From: DATMNI01 sp035570275
Lineage (GTDB): Bacteria; Acidobacteriota; Terriglobia; Bryobacterales; Bryobacteraceae
NCBI GenBank assembly: GCA_035570275.1
Contig: DATMNI010000088.1
Location: 1 to 31,550, forward strand
DNA length: 31,550 nucleotides
Direction: 5' to 3'
The notes under the pieces were generated by a model, which saw only the letters and a list, made by a program, of their open reading frames with translations, was not told the origin of the DNA and made no database searches. Shown piece by piece: positions 7,506 through 14,727 of this stretch. Every line of letters begins with the position of its first letter. Position 1 is the stretch's first letter. The translations under genes were made by a program, and so were the position numbers.

Positions 7506-8492
7506 TTACCTCAGGAAATACTGGTCGCTGTTAGACCCGTGAATGCGAACGTGGCACACCGTGCATTTCTGGAACTTCGGGTCCAGCAGATTGTGCCGCG
7601 CCGTTTGAACGTCCACGCCGGCATTGCGCGTGCCGCTGCCGCCGCCGTTGTGGCATTCCAGGCAGATGGTGAAGACCACCGGCCGCTTCAGCAGTTTGGC
7701 GTTCATAGAACCATGTGTGTTGTGGCAGATTTCGCAGCCCTCAATGCGAACCGAAGGGTGTTCGTAAACGAAGGGCCCGCGCTTATCCACGTGGCACTTC
7801 AGGCAGGGCGATTCCGCGCCCATCGCCTGTTCCACCATGCGCGGCCGCTGCGCCATGCGCCACGTGGCCGTGAACGCGCCGTGCGGGTTGTGGCAGTCCG
7901 TGCACTGCATGAAGCCTTCGTTCACGCGGTGCTTCGAGGGCATCTCAAACTGGGCGCGGACGGTGGCGTGACAGGTGTAACAGAGCTCGCTTTGTTTTTT
8001 GGCCAGCAGAAACTTCGGCGTGGCCGCATGGTGGATGGAGTGGCAACTGGTGCAGGCCACGTCGTTTTGCGTGTGCTCCGAGCGCCGGATATTTGACCGG
8101 CTCAGATCGCGGGCGTGACAGCCCAGGCAATCCTCCAGCACCTGTTTCGGCTGCATCAGAGAAAACGCGTTGGGGATGGTGGTCTTGCCGCCGCCGGCCG
8201 CTACGTGCGCTTTGGCCCCGCCGTGGCAGCCCTCGCATCCGGTCTTCTCCGGCGGTTCCTTGCCGGAGGCGATGCTCTTGAAGTGCGGATTTTTGTAAAA
8301 ATTAAGCCACACGTCCGCGTGGCACGTCTTGCAGGCATTGCCGCCAATGAAACCCGGCGCTGTTTCAGGAGGAGCCGCCGTTTGAGAAGGCCCCGGCGCC
8401 GTTTGCGTGGGAGGCGTCGGCGAGGGCGCCTGTCCATAAGCCGCCGGCAGGCCGGCGAAAGACAACAGTAGTGGTAGTAGCGGTACGCGCAT
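7506..8492 (-). CDS. DmsE/MtrA-type periplasmic decaheme c-type cytochrome
   Basis: A secreted 328-residue multiheme cytochrome that carries electrons through the periplasm and, with its porin, across the outer membrane. Exactly ten CXXCH heme motifs are visible, with first cysteines at residues 54, 86, 122, 147, 171, 197, 230, 253, 277 and 310. Many are followed by an extra His suitable as sixth ligand (CHSIHH, CHNPHG, CHNTHG). A signal peptide (MRVPLLPLLLSFAGLPAAYG) is followed by a Pro/Thr-rich linker of about 25 residues. I chose ATG 8492 because GGAAA sits seven bases upstream and the signal peptide begins there; the frame is open further upstream. The porin gene follows after 5 bases. 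No outer-surface cytochrome like MtrC is seen. Confidence 0.92.
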   Translation of the reverse strand: MRVPLLPLLLSFAGLPAAYGQAPSPTPPTQTAPGPSQTAAPPETAPGFIGGNACKTCHADVWLNFYKNPHFKSIASGKEPPEKTGCEGCHGGAKAHVAAGGGKTTIPNAFSLMQPKQVLEDCLGCHARDLSRSNIRRSEHTQNDVACTSCHSIHHAATPKFLLAKKQSELCYTCHATVRAQFEMPSKHRVNEGFMQCTDCHNPHGAFTATWRMAQRPRMVEQAMGAESPCLKCHVDKRGPFVYEHPSVRIEGCEICHNTHGSMNAKLLKRPVVFTICLECHNGGGSGTRNAGVDVQTARHNLLDPKFQKCTVCHVRIHGSNSDQYFLR

Positions 8493-8572
8493 GATCGATT
8501 TCCGGCACAACCCCGTTTCCCAAAGTGCGTCTACTGACGCGGAGGGCGGACCCATCGACCCACGCGTCCCTT

Positions 8573-8590
8573 ATTCAAGATAATATACGG
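8573..8590. promoter_or_regulatory. AT-rich divergent promoter region between cytochrome and aminotransferase genes
   Basis: An AT-rich island, TTCAAGATAATATACGG, stands out in the GC-rich gap between two divergently read genes. It contains TAATAT on the plus strand and TATTAT on the minus strand, either of which could serve as a -10 box. No good -35 box is visible, so this is a weak call. Confidence 0.3.
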
Positions 8591-8613
8591 TTGTCGAGGC
8601 ATAAGCGGTTCGA

Positions 8614-9996
8614 ATGACTACAGAATTTACGTTAGTTCCGCGCAGCGTGGCGCGTGTCGAAACAAGCTATAGGCGAATTGTAACCCAGCTACCGGTTCCG
8701 GAATCCATTCCGATCCTGCAAAAACTGTACCAATACGAACCGCTCGCCATGCGCGGCCAGCCACCGGTGGTCTGGCACCGCGCCGAAGGCTTTCAGGTTT
8801 ATGACGCCTGGGGCAACCAGTGGATCGACTGGTCCTCCGGGGTTCTCATCGCCAATGCCGGCCACGGGCGCGCGGAGATTGCCAATGCCATCGCCAACCA
8901 GGCCCGCTCGCACCTGCTCACCAGTTTTTCGTTTGCCAACGAACCGCGCGCCCGGTTGGTGGAGCGGCTGGCGTCGATTCTGCCCGAACCTTTGAAGAAG
9001 GTTTTTCTGTACAGCACCGGCTCGGAAGCCATCGAGTGCGCCATCAAGATGTGCCGCACCTATGGCGTCAAAGCCGGCGGGCGCTCCAAGCATGTGATCG
9101 TGACTTTCGAGAATGCCTTTCACGGCCGCACCCTTGGCGCTCAGCAGGCCGGGGGCATTCCATCCTTGAAGGAGTGGATTGTCAACCTGGACCCGGGCTT
9201 CGTGCAGGTTCCGTTTCCCGACGGTTTCCGCACGCCGGACACCTCGTTTGAAAGCTTCGAGCGGGCGTTGGGCGAGTGCGGCATCGAACCGCAGAACGTA
9301 GCAGGGGTGATGCTGGAAACCTACCAGGGCGGCAGTTCCGCCTTCGCTCCCGTGCCATACATGCAGTTGCTGCGGAAGTGGTGTACCGGGCACAAGGCGC
9401 TGCTGGTGTGCGACGAAATCCAGGCCGGCTTCGGCCGCACCGGCACGCTCTGGGGTTTCGAACACTATGGCGTCGTGCCCGACCTGGCGGTATTCGGCAA
9501 GGGCATTTCCGGATCGTTGCCGGTGGCGGCCGTGGCCGGACGTCCCGACGTTCTCGACCTCTACCCGCCGCTCTCCATGACCTCCAGCCACGCCGGCAAC
9601 CCGGTCTGCTGCGCCGCCGCCCTGGCGTCAGTGAACCTGGTGATCGACGAAAACCTCGCCGAAAAGGCGCGCGTCACCGGCGACCTTTTGCATCGCCGGC
9701 TGCGTGCGCTGGCCGCCAAACACCGGCAGGTCGGCTGCGTGGCCGGAAAAGGCCTGGTGGCGGGCGTGGCCTGCGTGAAGCCAGGAACCACCGAACCCGA
9801 TGCCGCCCTGGCCTTCCGCGTGGTGCAGGCCGCCATGGAGCGCGGCGTGCTGATGTTCGCCCCGGTCGGCTTCGGCGGGGCCACGGTGAAGATTTCGCCG
9901 CCGCTGATCATCGCCGAAGACGCCGTCAACGAAAGCGTGGATGTGCTGGAGGCGGCCTTCACCGAAGCCGTGGCTGGGGCTGCGGCGGTGGCCTGA
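8614..9996 (+). CDS. Class III PLP-dependent aminotransferase (ornithine/GABA aminotransferase-like)
   Basis: A cytoplasmic 460-residue fold-type I aminotransferase of class III, moving an amino group, usually from an omega-amino compound, onto a keto acid. Key sites are present: NAGHGR (82-86), the cofactor-phosphate loop STGSEA (134-139), HGRT (170-173), Asp267 in CDEIQAGFGRTG that contacts the pyridine nitrogen, and Lys296 in VFGKGISG as Schiff-base lysine. Length fits the family. It starts at ATG 8614; the ribosome binding site is weak. Its stop codon overlaps the start of an oxidoreductase gene (TGATG), so the two likely work on one substrate. Candidates include a diaminobutyrate or amino-sugar type substrate, but the sequence does not decide this. 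Confidence 0.93.
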   Translation: MTTEFTLVPRSVARVETSYRRIVTQLPVPESIPILQKLYQYEPLAMRGQPPVVWHRAEGFQVYDAWGNQWIDWSSGVLIANAGHGRAEIANAIANQARSHLLTSFSFANEPRARLVERLASILPEPLKKVFLYSTGSEAIECAIKMCRTYGVKAGGRSKHVIVTFENAFHGRTLGAQQAGGIPSLKEWIVNLDPGFVQVPFPDGFRTPDTSFESFERALGECGIEPQNVAGVMLETYQGGSSAFAPVPYMQLLRKWCTGHKALLVCDEIQAGFGRTGTLWGFEHYGVVPDLAVFGKGISGSLPVAAVAGRPDVLDLYPPLSMTSSHAGNPVCCAAALASVNLVIDENLAEKARVTGDLLHRRLRALAAKHRQVGCVAGKGLVAGVACVKPGTTEPDAALAFRVVQAAMERGVLMFAPVGFGGATVKISPPLIIAEDAVNESVDVLEAAFTEAVAGAAAVA

Positions 9997-11219
9997 TGCC
10001 GGTCGCGTTAATGACGCCCCCCGATGTCCTGATCGTGGGCGGCGGCATGATCGTCCACGATCAGATTCTGCCCTCGCTTTACCACATGCAGCGCCAGGGC
10101 CAGGTAGCCGAAATCGCGGTCTGCGCTTCGCGGCATCAAACCGTGCGCGCGCTGGCGGATGCCGAAGGCTTGCGGCGCGCTTTTCCGGGCCAGCAGTTCG
10201 ATATGTATCCGGAATCCGATGCCGCCGGTCAGCAGCCGGAACTCTTCCGCCAACGGATCGCGGACTTGCCGCCGCGCAACCTGGTGGTGGTGGCGGTTCC
10301 GGATCAACTCCACTACGAAGTTGTGATGGAGGCCCTGGGGCGCGATCAGCACGTCCTGTGCGTCAAGCCGCTGGTGCTGAAGCACAGCCAGGCGGTCCGG
10401 ATCGCAGCCGAAGCGCGTCGGCGCCAATTGCTGGTGGCCATCGAATACCACAAGCGCTTTGACGATCGCAGCCTGATGGCGCGCCGCCGCTACCGCGAAG
10501 GCAGCTTTGGCGAGTTCCGTCTGGGCACGGCCTGCCTGCTCGAAAAGTGGTACTATCGCCACTCCAATTTCCAGAACTGGATGACGGCCGAACACTCCGA
10601 TGCCTTCACTTACATCGGCTGCCATTACGTCGACCTGGTCCATTTCATCACCGGCCTGCTGCCGGTTTCGGTGAGTGTGTATGGCCAGCTCGACCGTTTT
10701 CCCAACGGCAACCAGGGCTACCTTTGGACCGACGCCCGCGTGATCTGGAACAACGGCGCCTGTCTGAACGTGCAAAACGCTCTGGGATTTCCCGACGTTG
10801 CGCCCGGCACCAATACCCAGGGCCTGACGATGTACTGCCAGGGCGAAGCCGATGGCGCGCTGCTGGCGCATTCCGATCAATACCGCGGCCTGAAGTATTC
10901 CTACACCGCCAAACCCGATGGCCCCGGCGCCACTATTTATGCCGAGCCCAGCCCCGATTATTTTCAGTATGTCGATCTGGGCGGCCCCGGCCTGGTCCCC
11001 GCGGGATACGGCTACCGCTCCATCGAGCACATCGTGACCGCCGCCGCCCGTGTTAATGCCGGCGATGTCAATGCCGGCGATGCCGCGCAGGTGCTGGACG
11101 AAATCGACGCCGCGGGGATCCTGGCCACACCCGCCAACAGCGCCTACAACGAGCAGGTCATCGAGGCCGCCCGCGAATCCATCCGGAATGGGGGCATTGA
11201 AGTGAGGCTCGTGCCGTAG
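9996..11219 (+). CDS. Gfo/Idh/MocA family NAD(P)-dependent oxidoreductase
   Basis: A 407-residue dehydrogenase of the glucose-fructose oxidoreductase family. The N-terminal Rossmann fold shows VLIVGGGMIVHDQILPSL (residues 11-28) as the dinucleotide loop. The usual EKP is replaced by CVKPL, keeping the Lys, and the second conserved segment appears as VAIEYHKRF. The C-terminal domain contains the family pattern GCHYVDLVHFITG (about 208-220), with a His likely in the active site. ATG 9996 overlaps the aminotransferase stop (TGATG). The same frame is open far upstream inside the aminotransferase, but the recognisable fold starts here. The pair suggests oxidation of a polyol or amino-sugar-like compound followed or preceded by transamination; this is inference. 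Confidence 0.9.
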   Translation: MPVALMTPPDVLIVGGGMIVHDQILPSLYHMQRQGQVAEIAVCASRHQTVRALADAEGLRRAFPGQQFDMYPESDAAGQQPELFRQRIADLPPRNLVVVAVPDQLHYEVVMEALGRDQHVLCVKPLVLKHSQAVRIAAEARRRQLLVAIEYHKRFDDRSLMARRRYREGSFGEFRLGTACLLEKWYYRHSNFQNWMTAEHSDAFTYIGCHYVDLVHFITGLLPVSVSVYGQLDRFPNGNQGYLWTDARVIWNNGACLNVQNALGFPDVAPGTNTQGLTMYCQGEADGALLAHSDQYRGLKYSYTAKPDGPGATIYAEPSPDYFQYVDLGGPGLVPAGYGYRSIEHIVTAAARVNAGDVNAGDAAQVLDEIDAAGILATPANSAYNEQVIEAARESIRNGGIEVRLVP

Positions 11220-11340
11220 TGGGCAACGGGATCGAGCCTCAGCGCGGGAGTGACGCAAGCCGCGGCGCGTCAGTTGCGGCGATAGATGGCGGCAAACTCA
11301 AACCGGGCACGGACCGTCTTCAAATCTAACAGCGGCTTTC

Positions 11341-11643
11341 TCACTTGACGATCTCTGCGACGGCCAACGCTTTAGCCAAGGTCTCGTTGACCAGGTCGTT
11401 CAATGGCACGCCCTTCCGGCGGGACAGATCGCAGAAATAGAGGCGCAAGTCTTCGGTGAGGCGGACCATGGGGCCGCGGTAGAACTTGCCGCGAACGGCA
11501 CCAGCCGGCAACGTGAGCACCTCGGGTATGTCGGAAAAGTCGATGTCCTCGTCCTTCATCTCCATCAGAGCGAGTATCTCCTTCTTCTGCTGCTCCGTCA
11601 GTGGTTTTCCCAAGAGTTCCTCTTCAGAGAATTGTTTCAGCAT
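11341..11643 (-). CDS. brnA: BrnA-like antitoxin
   Basis: A 100-residue antitoxin of the BrnT/BrnA type. The N-terminal half carries the characteristic acidic stretch MKDEDIDFSDIPEV (about residues 28-41), and the C-terminal half looks like a ribbon-helix-helix DNA-binding domain (VRLTEDLRLYF followed by a helix, GVPLNDLVNETL). It is expected to bind the BrnT toxin and repress the operon. I chose ATG 11643 rather than an in-frame start 20 codons upstream because the BrnA fold starts at MLKQFSEEE and because the upstream DNA encodes the end of BrnT in another frame. The toxin gene before it is only a broken fragment, so this antitoxin is probably an orphan. Confidence 0.8.
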   Translation of the reverse strand: MLKQFSEEELLGKPLTEQQKKEILALMEMKDEDIDFSDIPEVLTLPAGAVRGKFYRGPMVRLTEDLRLYFCDLSRRKGVPLNDLVNETLAKALAVAEIVK

Positions 11644-11758
11644 AAAGTTTCCTTTCAGACCGTGAAGCGCGGCGGGCAGAAATGATTCGCACGACCGGCT
11701 CACAGGCCTTTTCCATGTACGTGTGGACCACCGTGAGGAACAACAACGATCCGGTACC
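11624..11758 (-). pseudogene. brnT: BrnT toxin remnant (C-terminal third, frameshifted)
   Basis: In one minus-strand frame this stretch encodes GTGSLLFLTVVHTYM and then VVRIISARRASRSERKLY, the recognisable C-terminal half of BrnT-family RNase toxins (pattern LL.VVHT then RIISAR.A...ER). It ends in a TGA that overlaps the brnA start by 20 bases, as in intact modules. Going upstream the frame hits a stop at 11759-11761. A neighbouring frame continues as FTLFAEL...EMRYR up to about 11812 and may be the middle of the gene after a frameshift or deletion. The first half of BrnT is missing because the stop codon of a vapC gene lies at 11815. The toxin cannot be made from here. Confidence 0.75.
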
Positions 11759-11814
11759 TCATTTCTTGCCGCAGAAGCTGCGTCAGTTCGGCGAACAGAG
11801 TGAATGCGCGGAAT

Positions 11815-12240
11815 CTACAGGTGGAGCCAGCGCAACGGTGGAGCGAAAAGGGCGAAATCGGTATCGGCGCTGACCCATTCGCATCCGCTTTCGATTGCCA
11901 AAGCGGCGTGAACCGCGTCGGCCACGATCTTCCCTTTCCATGAGCCATTCTCGCAAAGCCCGCGAAAGATGGTCCAATGACGCGGTCCAGGGCGAATCAT
12001 GCTGCAGCCTTGCCGGGTGATCAGAGCATCGAGGAATCGCAGTGCTTGCGCCATAGTGGATGGCGGATCGAAAATCCGCGGGTTGGTGACAATTCGCAAA
12101 AAGCCGTGCGCTACCAATTCCGAAAGTGCGAACGGCTCCGGCCCGGTTGCCAGTGCCTGTAGCCAGGCTGCGTACCGGTCATGGACAGGCGACTCTTCCC
12201 GGTGGGCATAGATCAGAACATTCACGTCTGGCATTTGCAT
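11815..12240 (-). CDS. VapC-type PIN-domain ribonuclease toxin
   Basis: A 141-residue PIN-domain toxin. The acidic active site is complete: Asp5 (PDVNVLIYAHRE), Glu41 (ALSELVAHGFLRIVTNPRIF), Asp108 (KIVADAVHAALA) and Asp126/Asp128 (VSADTDFALF). The phrase RIVTNPRIFDPP is typical of the VapC subgroup paired with ribbon-helix-helix antitoxins. It starts at ATG 12240; ATG 12234 is an alternative two codons in. It follows the antitoxin gene by 22 bases. It is distinct in sequence from the other PIN protein near the start of the window and runs into the brnT remnant, which suggests that its arrival removed the first part of that gene. Confidence 0.9.
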   Translation of the reverse strand: MQMPDVNVLIYAHREESPVHDRYAAWLQALATGPEPFALSELVAHGFLRIVTNPRIFDPPSTMAQALRFLDALITRQGCSMIRPGPRHWTIFRGLCENGSWKGKIVADAVHAALAIESGCEWVSADTDFALFAPPLRWLHL

Positions 12241-12262
12241 GGCCGGTCAGCGTTTGTGTCGA

Positions 12263-12520
12263 TCAGCGTTTGCCGCTGCCGAACTCAGCCTCATCGTCCG
12301 CGGTCAGCAGAGCGGATGTGCGATCGAGATCCAGGCCTGGCTGAACCAGTCTGCCCCGGACCGTATGCAATTGGAACGGCTCCCCGGGCGCCATTCGATC
12401 GTCCGCCAGATCTTTCCGGAGGGCGTCTTCCACAATGGCGCTGAGAGTGACACCGCGCTCCGCAGCGCGCCTCTTGGCGTTGTGGAGGAGCGGGTCCGGG
12501 ATGCTAAGGGTTGTCCTCAT
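12263..12520 (-). CDS. Ribbon-helix-helix VapB-type antitoxin
   Basis: An 85-residue antitoxin. The N-terminal ribbon-helix-helix domain is clear: MRTTLSIPDPLLHNAKRRAA (residues 1-20) gives the beta strand and first helix, and VTLSAIVEDALRKDL gives the second helix. The C-terminal part, with GRLVQPGLDLDRTSALL, is the toxin-binding arm seen in this group. It starts at ATG 12520 with a poor ribosome binding site. A 20-base perfect palindrome 20 bases upstream is the likely autoregulatory operator. Confidence 0.87.
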   Translation of the reverse strand: MRTTLSIPDPLLHNAKRRAAERGVTLSAIVEDALRKDLADDRMAPGEPFQLHTVRGRLVQPGLDLDRTSALLTADDEAEFGSGKR

Positions 12521-12539
12521 ACTTTTTCACTCTACCATA

Positions 12540-12568
12540 CTTGATGCAACCGCATCAAGTCTTGATGC
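12540..12568. promoter_or_regulatory. Palindromic operator upstream of the vapB gene
   Basis: A perfect inverted repeat, CTTGATGC-AACC-GCATCAAG (12540-12559), is followed by a third direct half-site, CTTGATGC (12561-12568). It lies directly upstream of the antitoxin start on the minus strand, where ribbon-helix-helix antitoxin complexes usually bind. A possible minus-strand promoter (TTGCAT then TATGGT or TAGAGT) overlaps it. Binding by this VapB is inference. Confidence 0.65.
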
Positions 12569-12663
12569 AGAGTGCACCGCATGGCCGGTGTCGCCAGCTC
12601 GTGCCTGGAAACACCGGGAGAACCCGCTTGCAAAAAGGCGAATAAAAGGCGAAAATAAAGCCC

Positions 12664-13623
12664 ATGGCACTTGTGGGGATTGCCCGGCTGGCGGCCCAGA
12701 GCCAGGTACTGGAAGCCAAGCGGACGGTACAATATTTCGAAATTCCGGCGCGGTCCATCTTGAACCGCACCAAACCCAACATGCCGTTTCAGTGGACCAT
12801 CAACCCGTACCGGGGCTGCGAATTCGGCTGTAAATACTGCTACGCGCGCTACACCCACGAGTACATGGAGATGACAGCGGAGGATTTCGAGGACCGGATT
12901 TATGCCAAATCGGCCGCGGCCCACCTGCTGCGGCAGGAACTGGGGCGGGTGGAACTCCACGAACACATCGCCATAGGGACCGCCACCGATCCCTACCAGC
13001 CGGCGGAGCGTCGGTACGGGCGGACGCGGGCGATTCTGGAGGTCTTCGCCCGGGAGCGCGGCCGGTTCCTGGGGATCACCACCAAAAGCGACCTGGTGCT
13101 GCGCGATTTGGACCTGCTGCGCGAAATCGGGCGCTGGAACGTGGTCGGCGTGAACCTTACCATCACTACGCTGGATGATAAGCTGGCGCGGTTGCTGGAA
13201 CCAAGGGCGCCCCGGCCGGCATTGCGGCTGGAAGCGGTGCGGAAGTTGCGGGCGGCGGGCGTTTGCGTGGCCGTCTTTCCGAACCCCATCATGCCCGGGT
13301 TGACGGATTCGGAGCGGGCGCTGGACCGGCTGGCGCGGGCGGCGAAGGAGGCTGGCGCGTTGTCCTTCGGCGGCGGGCCGCTGTTTCTGGGGACCGCGGC
13401 CCGCGGCGTGTTCCTGCCGTTCCTGGACAAAGAGTTTCCGGAACTGGCGGGCCGGTACCGGGCGACGTTCGCGCACGGGATGTATCTATCGAAGGCCTAC
13501 AAGGACGGGCTCAAGGAGCGGGTGCAGCGCATTCGCGACCGCTACGGATTGGCATCCGGCATGATCGAGTACCGGCCGGAGTTGTGGGACGGCCCGGAGC
13601 AGGGCGAGTTATTCGGGGAGTAG
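12664..13623 (+). CDS. SPL-like radical SAM protein
   Basis: A 319-residue radical SAM enzyme of the spore-photoproduct-lyase-like (Rv2578c-type) group, whose reaction is not known. The [4Fe-4S] cluster motif is C-X3-C-X2-C at Cys52, Cys56 and Cys59 in NPYRGCEFGCKYCYAR. Nearby, AIGTATDPYQPAERRYGRTR and ITTKSDLVLRDLDLL are typical of the SPL-like barrel. The C-terminal part (about 265-319) is basic and may bind nucleic acid. It starts at ATG 12664 and has normal length for the group. It stands alone, divergent from the vapBC pair. True spore photoproduct lyase is unlikely, since members of this group occur widely in non-spore-formers. Confidence 0.88.
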   Translation: MALVGIARLAAQSQVLEAKRTVQYFEIPARSILNRTKPNMPFQWTINPYRGCEFGCKYCYARYTHEYMEMTAEDFEDRIYAKSAAAHLLRQELGRVELHEHIAIGTATDPYQPAERRYGRTRAILEVFARERGRFLGITTKSDLVLRDLDLLREIGRWNVVGVNLTITTLDDKLARLLEPRAPRPALRLEAVRKLRAAGVCVAVFPNPIMPGLTDSERALDRLARAAKEAGALSFGGGPLFLGTAARGVFLPFLDKEFPELAGRYRATFAHGMYLSKAYKDGLKERVQRIRDRYGLASGMIEYRPELWDGPEQGELFGE

Positions 13624-13731
13624 TACCACCGGAGTCCCCGTGGGCTGCCGCTAGCGTCTGCGCGGCGTGGTTCCGTTCGGCATTTCCAGGGAGATTGCCT
13701 TCTGAAACAGAGGACCAGGCTATCGAAGGGG

Positions 13732-14340
13732 ATGACAGCCGGGCAATTCGACAACGGCTATTGGTACGCGACTGAGCTCAGGGAATTTGCGACGGAGATC
13801 GGTATCCCCTTAGCGCACAGGCTGCGTAAGGACGAACTGGAAACGGCGATCAAGGGTTTTCTCGGGTCGGGTAAACTGGAAAGGCCAGTCCGGGGGATGC
13901 TAACGGCATCCGGGGAGCGGGATTCCGAACGAGGGTTGAGCCTCAAACTTGCCATCGCAAACTACAAGAACGATGGGGAGACCTGGGACTTCATCGAGAG
14001 AGAAGCGCAGAAGCTGGTTCCGGGGCTGAAAAGGAGGTCCGGTGCGCGCTACCGGCTGAATCGCTGGCGAGAGAATCAAATCGGGCCGGGCACGAGGGTC
14101 ACCTACGGAGATCTGGTCGAGGAGTATGTTCGCCTGAGCCTGACTGCCGGGCCATTTGCACGGATCCCACATGGGAGGTACATCAACTTCATGAGTGACT
14201 TCCTTGCCGCCGAAAAAGGCGCTACGTGGAAAGGTGCGTTGCGGGCTTGGGCGCAGGTGAAGAAGCTCGACACCCCCAAGGACTATCGCTCCTGGGCGAG
14301 TTTTCATGGCTCAAGGTCGGCCGGCGAGACAATGGAATGA
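13732..14340 (+). CDS. SAP-like domain protein of unknown function
   Basis: A 202-residue basic protein. The first 50 residues (YWYATELREFATEIGIPLAH then RLRKDELETAIKGFLGSGK) look like a SAP/HeH helix-extension-helix domain, a small DNA- or RNA-binding module. The middle contains KLVPGLKRRSGARYRLNRW, strongly basic, then a segment with VTYGDLVEEYVRLS. No catalytic motif, signal peptide or membrane segment is seen. It starts at ATG 13732 directly after GAAGGGG; the purine run is close to the codon. The role is unknown; nucleic-acid binding is a reasonable inference. Confidence 0.75.
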   Translation: MTAGQFDNGYWYATELREFATEIGIPLAHRLRKDELETAIKGFLGSGKLERPVRGMLTASGERDSERGLSLKLAIANYKNDGETWDFIEREAQKLVPGLKRRSGARYRLNRWRENQIGPGTRVTYGDLVEEYVRLSLTAGPFARIPHGRYINFMSDFLAAEKGATWKGALRAWAQVKKLDTPKDYRSWASFHGSRSAGETME

Positions 14341-14727
14341 TTCGGATTTGCTTACTGCGGAAATTGTTGAAAAAGATGGAGCGGGAAAGCGGGCTCGAAC
14401 CCGCAAAATCGGGTGGTGTGCGGATAGCGGTTATTGTCGCCCCACTTGATAACAGAGAAAGAGCGCTAAGTCGGCAAAGATATGGTCGCCATCCAGCGGC
14501 CCTGGATCATCGAAGGTGCTCTCCAATCCATTGGGCGGCCGACGCGCACGGCGATAAGTCCGGGTAGCTTGCTCCTAAGCCCGGCCGCCCGCAACGTTTC
14601 TTTGCCAACCCTCAACCCACAATTGTCTCTTTGCTGCGCCAGCCCAACCATGTCTCCGCGGTGAAGAATTGGCTTCGCTCCGCACGTCACCCTTCGCCCG
14701 GCTCACAACACTCGGTTCCGTTCCCAC
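14341..14727. other. Intergenic region between convergent genes
   Basis: About 390 bases between the SAP protein (+) and the secreted protein (-). I see no convincing gene. It holds a tRNA 3'-end-like hairpin at 14377-14404 and, around 14515-14545, a segment (AGGTGCTCTCC...TTGGGC) that faintly resembles the D-arm of a minus-strand tRNA. The two do not assemble into one tRNA. Confidence 0.5.
14377..14404 (-). other. tRNA 3'-end-like remnant
   Basis: On the minus strand a perfect 5-bp hairpin GCGGG-TTCGAG-CCCGC is followed by TTTCCCGCTCCA, which looks like a T-arm, acceptor strand and CCA end. The T-loop is one base short of the required seven, and no matching acceptor 5' strand or anticodon arm lies within about 80 bases. 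It is at best a decayed fragment or an old attachment site. Confidence 0.3.

Noticed and set aside
11735..11755. AACAACAACG as part of a DGR template repeat
   Set aside because: The flanking bases do not match the FGE variable region, and on the minus strand this sequence encodes the BrnT remnant.
14377..14550. A complete minus-strand tRNA, possibly with an intron
   Set aside because: The T-loop is one base short, the D-arm-like segment has a mismatch and no T8, and the acceptor strands do not pair.
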